DNA of 64,000 nucleotides, taken from Lepus europaeus. Taxonomy: Eukaryota; Chordata; Mammalia; Lagomorpha; Leporidae. Made by a program: the position numbers and the translations under genes. The first letter of the stretch is position 1. Each line of letters starts with the position of its first letter. Under the pieces are notes generated by a model. That model did no database searches. It saw nothing but the letters and a program-made list of their open reading frames with translations, and had not been told where the DNA came from. Shown here one piece after another: positions 47,901-56,900 of the stretch. The stretch is from positions 30,957,858 to 31,021,857 of the forward strand of contig NC_084835.1 in the NCBI RefSeq assembly GCF_033115175.1, read 5' to 3'.

Positions 47901-50900
47901 TGCAACTATATAATTGTTTATATTATATATATAAAATATATATAAAATTTATAATTATATATTATATATTGTTGCAAATACAGCTGTAAAAGTAAGGAAA
48001 CATTCCAAAATATTGACATTAAATGCTGAATTGGCAAGGCCCAACTGATTTTTTTTCCTTCTCTTTTTTTTTTGACAGGGTAGACAGAGACAGAGAGAAA
48101 GGTCTTCCTTTTTGCCGTTGGTTCACCCTCCAGTGGCCACCACAGCCAGCGCGCTGCTGCCGGTGCACCGCGCCGATCCGATGGCAGGAGCCAGGTGCTT
48201 CTCCTGGTCTCCCATGGGGTGCAGGGCCCAAGCACTTGGGCCATCCTCCACTGCACTCCCTGGCCACAGCAGAGAGCTGGCCTGGAAGAGGGGTAATCGG
48301 GACAGAATCCGGCACCCCGACTGGGACTAGAACCCGGTGTGCTGGCGCCGCTAGGCGGAGGATTAGCCTGTTGAGCCACGATGCCGGCCCCCTTCTCTTT
48401 CTTAAATTGTCCTTAACATTTTAAAAAAATTATTTTTAAAAAATATTTATTTGAATGACAGGGTTTCATGGAGAGGTAGAGACAGAGAGAGAGAGGTCTT
48501 TCATCCACTGGTCCACCCCAAAAGGCTGCAGTGGCCAGAGCTGAAGCCAGGAGCCAGGAGCTTCTTCTGGGTCTTTCACATGGGTGCACGGGCCCAAGGA
48601 CTTGAGCCATCCTCCTCTGCTTTCCCAGGCAGCGCGGTAGCAGGGAGCTGGATCAGAAGTGGAGCAACGGGGACTCGAACCTGCGCCCATATGGGTTGCT
48701 GGCACTGCAAGCCAGGGCTTTAAGCCACTGTGCTGCAGTGTCAGCCCCATAAAAAACTTATTTGAAAGGCAGATTAACAGAGTTCTTCCATCTACTGGTT
48801 TATGCCAAAAATGGCCACAATGGCCAGGACTGGGCCAGGCTGAGTCCAGGGGCCTGGTCATCTATCTGGGTCTTGCATGCAGGAGGCAGGGGCTCAAGCA
48901 CTTGGGCCATCAGCTGCTGCTTTTTCAGGTGCGTTAGCACAGAGCTGGATCAGAAGCAGAGGTGGATCCCAGTCCCAGGCATTCTAATATTGGATATAGG
49001 CCACAATGCCTGCCCCTAGCCAGTATTAATAAAACATTAAGCCTAAAAATATTTTTTTTCTAAAAATATTTTTTAGGGAAATCTTTGTTACCTTCAAATT
49101 GATATCTGAAAATAGCCATGATACTTTATAAATTAAAAAATATATAGATATTGCTGAGCATAAATGTATTCTAGGAAATCATTAAAACTTTGCTGGCATA
49201 GTTATAAAATGCTAACTTCCAGGGGTAGGCATTGGGTACAGTGCTTCAGACTACATGGGGCACTGTGCCCCCTCTCAGAGTGCTTAGGTTCAAGTCCTGG
49301 CTCTGCTTCTGATTCTTGCTTCCTGATGGGACACCACAGGTAATGGCTCAGTACTTGGGTCCCTGCTATTCAAGTGAGCCTGGATTGAGTTCCAGGCTCC
49401 TGGTTTTGGCTTGGCCCAGCTCTGGCTATTGCAAGCATTTGGAGAGTGAACCAGTGGATAGAAGATCTCTGTCTCTCTGCCTTTCAAATGAGTAGATTAA
49501 AATAACAAAGTACTAACTTTCATATTTTGTGAATATTTCCTATTCTTAAATGTCTTTATTCAATAAATGTGTGTTCACTGTGTGAGGCACTAGCAGTATA
49601 CACATTAATCCAAATATATGTGGTTAAAGTTTATAGAAATATATTTTCTTGTTATAGATATTAGAAAATCAAATTTTCTTCTAGATGGTAGGTAATTTAT
49701 AATGTGACATATGTACCTTAACATTAAAAGAATATAGAACTACTTCAATATGTGTGATTTGTATTTTAAGTATAACTCAGAGCAATTCTGACAATTCAGA
49801 GTTATATTTCAACTTTTGGTTTTCTTTCTTTACTAATAATAGCCCTTTTATTTGAAAAAATCAAATAGGAAATTGCTGCACGAGTCAATCAGTCTGCTCT
49901 GGAAGCTGTCACCCCTTCACCATCTTTCCAGCAGCGGCATGAGAGCCTGCGGCCAGCAGGGTGAGTCGCCCCAGTGGGTCTGTGAAGACCTTCCTGGGCT
50001 AGTTACAGTGTTGGGAAGCTCTTGTGAATAGTACTGCTTACATTGGTACTAAATAGTTGCCTAAACAGCAGAGAAAATTAATTTTCAAAGTGGTACACTT
50101 AACAGTAAGGGTATTAAGCAAATGAGGAGTTTATATTTCGCTACTGTTGGCAACTAAATCTCTAGATTGAGGTTATTTATGCTTTTGAGTTTTGTAATTG
50201 GGAAGTCTATTGTTAATTAAGTAGCTGATTGGGGATTATGTTTATGCTGAAATTTGTTTTACTTTTCTCATTAACTTAAAATGTAGAGTTTTCTTTTTTG
50301 ATAGTTTAAGTGTTCAATTTCCAAAAGAGAAAACTAAATACAATGCTTTCTTGTTTCACTTTGTGTTCAGACAATCTCGACCACCAACAGCTCGGACCAG
50401 CAGTTCGGGATCCTTGGGGTCTGAGTCCACAAATTTGGCTGCACTCTCTCTAGATTCTCTTGTTGCCCCAGATACCCCAATTCAGTTTGACATAATTTCT
50501 CCTGTGTGTGAAGATCAGCCTGGCCAGGCAAAAGCCTCTGGCCAGGGAGGCAGGTGGGTGATGGCATCACAGGGATGTTGTGCGGTGGTTTGTAACGTTT
50601 ATGATTGCATTTCCACATTTGAGAGGCTCTCTTACATATCGTGTGCATCAGCTATGTTATACTTGCTCTGTTTAATCATCTAACAAATTTGGTAGGGAAG
50701 AGTCCTGTAGCGTTGTTTTTTTTTTTTTTGTTTTTTGTTTTTTTTGCCTTCTGCCTCAATTTAAAGAGTTAAGATAATTTCAGAAAGATTTAATTCTAAA
50801 TTGCTTATCAGATCTGCTTGTTAGATATTTCCTCATAAAATTACAGAAGAAAATTTGGTGCCAGTGTTGTCGTATATCTGGTTAAGCTGCCTCATGCAAT

Positions 50901-53900
50901 GCTGGCATCTCAAATGGTTGCTAGTTCAAATCCTAGCTGCTCCACTTCCAATCCACTGGGAAAGCAGTGGAAGATGGCCCACATGGGAGATTCAGATGAA
51001 GTTCCTGGCTTTAGCCTGGTCCAGCCTTGATTGTTGGAGCCATTTAGGGTGTGAACCAGAGGGTGGAAGATTACTCTGTCTCTCCTCTCTTTGTAACTCT
51101 GCCTTTCAAATAAATAAATCTTTTTAAAAAATAACAGAAGAAAATTGGTAGTTTCATTTTTAGGTCATGACTTTTTAAAATTCTTGAGGGTAATATGAGG
51201 GTACTTTGAAAAGTTCATGAAAAAGTAGAATTAAAAGATGAGTTTATTTTGGTCCAAAATTTCTGAAATCCATGCATGATTTTTTTTTCATTATACGTAT
51301 TCTCCATGAACTTTTAAAGATCCTGTTATCAGAATAAGAAATCTTTAGGAATTTACTAAAACATCCTGCTATGAACTATTAGTGAGTGATCTTTTGTCTA
51401 TATAATAAGGACTATTTTTTAAAAGATTTATTTATTTATTTATTTCAAAGAGTTACACAGAGAGAGAATGACAGGCAGAAAGAGGTTTTCCATCCGCTGG
51501 TTCACTCCCCAGTTGGCCGCAGCAGCCGGAGCTGTGCCGATCTGACGCTATGAGTCAGGAGCTTCTTCCAGGTCTCCCACGTGTGTGGGGTCCCAAGGAC
51601 TTGGGCCATCTTCTACTGCTTTCCCAGGTCACGGCAGAGAGCTGGATCGAGGGTGGAGCAGCCAGGACTCAAATGAGCCCCCCATGGGATGCCGGTACTG
51701 CAGGAGGTGGCTTTACCTGCTATGCCACAGCGCTGGCCCCCAGTGAGGACTATTCTTGTCAAGGCAGTTAAAATTTTTCTTTGACCATGGATGTAAGAAA
51801 CATGGCTTACAGCATGCCATTAATTAAGGAGGTTGGATACTTAATAAATTTACAATAAATTTGAATGTACAAGAAGTCACTTATATTTGCAGAAATATAT
51901 TTAGCATTTGCTGTAATTGGTCAGGTATATATTAAAAAGATCAGTTTCCTATTATGTTAATTCCCAGTGTTATCTTGGAACCAGTTAGCTGTCTGTTTGT
52001 AAACTCTACTTTGAAGTGGGGGCACTTGGCCTAGTGGTTAAGATACTGGTGTTGACATCAGATGCCTGGATTCTATGCCTGGCCCCAGTTCCCAGTTTCA
52101 GCCTCCTGCCAGTGTGGATCCTGGGAGGCATCACTGATAGCTGAGTCAGTTGGGCCACTGCCACCCTTGTAGAACTGGATTGAGTTCCTGACTGAGCTCC
52201 AACCCTGGCCTAATCCCTGCTGTTGAGGGCTTTGCCTGACTGCCCGCCTGCCTGTTGGGGGCAGGCAGTAGGGGAGGGGAAGGGACAACTCCTCAGAACC
52301 TACTTCGAATTGTCCTTTTCTTCTTTGATTTTGATATGCCATAGGCCAAGGAGCACAGTAAGATGGAAGCAACTTCCATCTCCAGTTCACTTTTCTTCCT
52401 GGATTCTTAATTATGCCTTGAGAAATCTAGGTTTAATAGTAGAAAATATTATCATTAGAGGTAACTTGTGACACAAAATTAGAACCCAACAAGAGATTTT
52501 TACATTGCCAGGAAATCCTTGACATTTTTCTTTTTTAAAATTTATTTGACAGAGTTAGACAGTGAGAGATAGAGACAGAGAGAAAGGTCCTCCTTCCGTT
52601 GCTTCATCCCCCAAATGGCCGCTATGGGCAGAGCTATGCCGATCCGAAGCCAGGAGCCAGGTACTTCCTCCTGGTCTCCCGCGCGGGTGCAGGTGCCCAA
52701 GCACTTGGGTCATCCTCCACTGGACCCGAAGAGGAGCAGCCGGGACTAGAACCCGGTACCCATATGGGATTCCAGCACTGCAGGCCGAGGGTTAGCCAAG
52801 TGAGCCATGGCACCGGCCCCAGCATTTCTCTTAAGTAGCTAAGATTGGAGGTAAATCTGTTTTCCTCTGTGCTAGCTTCTTTAAATTCAAGAACTTTTGA
52901 AGGATGGTTTCTTAAGATGTTGATCTGTTTTGTGTGGCTATCCTCTCAATCCATTCATGTCTTTTGAAGTGTAGTGACATAGGGTTCAGCCTATTGACAC
53001 AGTTAATAATTTGGTAATTTGGTCAACAGTAGTGTTCTTTGGCAGGAACGGGCTTTCCTTTCCAAATGTGTGTTCAAAGTTTTATGACTTTTAGATTTTA
53101 TCTTTGTTTTCCATAATTAGATTTCTTCCATGTGGCTCGTGGTAACTGACCATTTTGTTCCTATTTCAGGCGTACAAATCCATTTGGAGAATCTGGAGGA
53201 GGTACAAAATCTGAAAGTGAAGGTAAAACAGATGTTCAGTATTCTGTCATTTAGAATTGCTTCTCAGTGGCAAGCTGAAGAATTTGTCATTTACATTTGT
53301 TCTGTTACTATGCTCAGTTTTCTTATCTTTATTTACTCCTAAGACACTTAGAGTGATAGAACTTAGACTTGAGATGTTGTTATTCACACAGAATACCATA
53401 CTTTGGATCTCTTAACAGTTGATGTATCATTACTAGTATCGGTTACTGGAGCATACAGAACTTTTTTTCTTTTCTAGTATCTATTTTTTTTTTTTTTAAG
53501 GATTTATTTTGTTTGTTCAAAGTCAGAAAGAGAGGGAGACACAGAGAGAAAGAGATCATTCATTTGCTGGTTTACTCCCCAAATGGCCATGATGTTCAGG
53601 GCTGGGCCAGGCTAAAGCCAGGAGGCCAGAACTTCATCTGGCTCTCCCACATGGGTGGCAGTGGTCCAAGCACTTGGGCCGTCTTCTGCTACCTTCCCAG
53701 GAGGAGTAGCAGGAAGTTGGATCAGAAGTGGAGCAGCTGGGTCTTGAACCAGTGCTCTGATATAGGATGCCAAAGTCACAGGCTATTGCTTAACCCATTG
53801 CCGCACAGTGCTGGCCCCCTCCAGTAGCTATTTTTTGACTTAATTTCAAACTCACAGCAAAGCTACTGGAATAGTAAAAGAAATTCTTTTTACCGAAAAC

Positions 53901-56900
53901 CACATTGTTCAATCTTTATGCTATTTAAATTTAATATCCTCTTTTCTTTTTGAAGATTTTATTTATTTATTTATTTGAAAGGCAGAGTTACAATGAGGGA
54001 GGAGGGAGGGGGAGAAAGATTGAGATCCCCAAATGGCAGCAGTGGCTGATGTTGAGCCAGGCTAACAAGAGGAGCCAAGAGGTTTATATGGGTCTCCCAC
54101 ATGGATGAGGGACCCAAGCACTTGGGCCATCTTTCTCTTTACCAGGCACATTAGCAAGGAACTGGATCAGAAGTGGAACAGCTGGGACTCGAACCGGCAC
54201 CTGTGTGGGAGGCCAGTGTCAGTGGCTTAACCAGCTGGCCCCCCCCTGATTTTCTTAAACGTTGTAGTTAGGAATTACTTGTAAATAACTCCTTTAGTTT
54301 GAGTTTTTCATTGGAAACCCTAAAAGGAGGTAGTGTATTTTATTATTTTGGAAGAAAAATGTGAAATTTAAAACGAGTAATGTATTTTGGTCTGTTATAG
54401 ATTCTATTCTTCATCAGTTATTTATTGTCCGATTCCTTGGTTCTATGGAAGTGAAATCAGATGACCATCCAGATGTTGTTTATGAAACGATGCGCCAAAT
54501 CTTAGCTGCCCGAGCCATCCATAATATCTTTCGTATGACAGAATCACATTTATTAGTCACTTGTGACTGTTTAAAGTAAGTAGCAATCCCCTCCTAAAAA
54601 AATCTGTAGGGAAAAAAAGCTGTATTTCAGCGTAATTAAAATTTGTTTCCCAAATTTTTAATTGTTATTGTAGGTTAATTGATCCACAGACACAAGTTAC
54701 AAGACTGACGGTGAGTTCAACATTGTGAAGGCTTTATTTTAAGTCTCTTGATGCATATGTACATCTTACAACTTGCTATTAAGGCTGATCCTGTTTATTC
54801 AGATATGCTGGTGTGTTATGATTGATGTTTAGGCCAAACTAGTTAAATGTGTGTCCATCTCGAAAAAGTTAGATTTGCACATTCCATGTGAGTTAAAAGA
54901 ATGAGTATACCCTAAAACCCTTAAGAAGAAAAGAACCACTACAATCTGACAATCCGGTATGATACTTAGTATCCCTTAGTTACTTAGGGAACATACATCA
55001 TTCACCGGAGAAATTAACAGGAGAAATTAAAAGATGAACATCAATGAATTGTCTATTTTGAAGTGGCTGTAAGAGGGTTTCTCCTTAATCATGTATGAAA
55101 TAGACCATTTTTTGTTACTGAATTTGACTCTGCAAATGTATTAGTACCTAATAAAACTAATTCATTATTCAGCAACCTCTTGCTCTACTTGGTAATTCAA
55201 AGCAAATATATTATTTATCTTGAATTACCCATCTGTTAAAAAAGTTGGCTTTAATATTGCTTGATAGCTGTAGACTATAGAGTATATTTATGAGGATACT
55301 GCAAAAAGTTTGTGAGAAATCTGAAAAAGCTGCATGCATTTCAAAAAAATTTTTGTACCACCATGAGCTTGGAGGGTGGGTGTTAGGACACAGTGGAGAA
55401 AGCTGCTGCTTGGGACAGCTGCATCCCGTGTTGGAGTGCCTGAGACCAGGGTCTGCCTCTAATCCAGCTTGCTGCTCACGTGCAGAAGCAACAGAGGATG
55501 GCTCAAGTGCCTGGGGAGACTGGGACGGAGCGCCTGGGCTTGGACCTGCCCCAGCCCCAACTCTGTGGGCATCTGAGAGATGAGCCAATAGATGGAATAG
55601 CTATTACTCTGCCTGTCAGATAAAAACAAACAAGTAAATTAAAAAAAAAAACAAACCCTTCTAATATCATTTTTAATGAACTTTTTTGAAGTACCATCAT
55701 AAGAGTGCTGCTGTAATGGTTTCAAAGATCTCATGATTACTTATGTTTTCTGTGGCAGTTTCCATTACCCTGTGTAGTTTTGTATGCTACACACCAGGAA
55801 AATAAGCGGCTTTTTGGATTTGTTCTTCGGACTTCAGGAGGGAGAAGTGAAAGTAATCTATCATCAGTCTGCTATATTTTTGAATCAAACAATGAGGGGG
55901 AAAAGGTATGTGGTCTTTCAAAATGTTTCTATTGTGAAATGCATTTCAGAATCACAGGTCTTAAGATTGCTGGGGGAAAAAAACCACCTCCCAAAGTTGC
56001 TTGATCAAAGCGTGCTGCACTGAAGAGAACCAAGTTGATAAAGGACAAACCCTCTGATCCGCAGAGCCATGTCTTCCAGACCACCGATAGCTGTTCCAGT
56101 CTTCTAGCCTCATCAGCTCCTAGAGTGGAATGTGTGTCTGTCGATCTGTAGTCACTCTGAGGCTTTCAGCTCACAGCAGCATCAGATCTGTTTGGTCACT
56201 CTTCGCAGGTGTTCCTGTCTGTAATGACTGTAGGGTACACACAGGAGGTGAGAGCCAGCAGTGTTTGCTGACTCTGAAGAAGACAGACAAAGCTCGATTT
56301 TGAGACTGGAGGACTTTTAAATCAACTTTTGTTTAGAGCATATTGAGTTATAAAACTGGATGTATCAGCTATTTGGATACTTGAAATTTTTGCTTTGATG
56401 TGACAACTGCCTAAGGTTTCTGTACCATTTCCCATTTTAGATTTGTGATTCCGTTGGACTGGCAAAACAAATAGCTTTGCATGCTGAACTGGTAAGGAAC
56501 CAAGATGCTTAATTTTCCAAGAATGTTAACTAAAGTGCTCTAATGCAAGCTGTTTTTTGTTAATCAGCAAGGTTAACAATGGATGCTATTGCTAATGCAG
56601 AATTTAGAGTCTGGATCAGTTTCCACTATAGGGTGTAAGCTGTTGCTGTGCTTTCTCATAAAGTTATTTCATATTTATCAATTTTATTCATCTCTTCTTT
56701 AGGATCGCAGGGCATCAGAAAAACAGAAAGAAATAGAGAAGGTGAAAGAGAAGCAGCAGAAAGAACTCAGTAAACAAAAGCAGATTGAAAAGGTATGCAA
56801 TCCTAATGTCTTTTTTTTTTTTTTTAAGATTGATTTATTTGCTTGAAAGGCAGATAGGTATCTTGTATCCACTGGTTCACCCCAACATGGCAGCAATAGC

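Noticed and set aside
47907-47972. CRISPR-like or functional palindrome
   Set aside because: It is an AT dinucleotide tract in a mammalian intron; no spaced repeats occur anywhere in the window.
52073-52390. 105-codon minus-strand frame
   Set aside because: Half is a decayed SINE; no domain seen.
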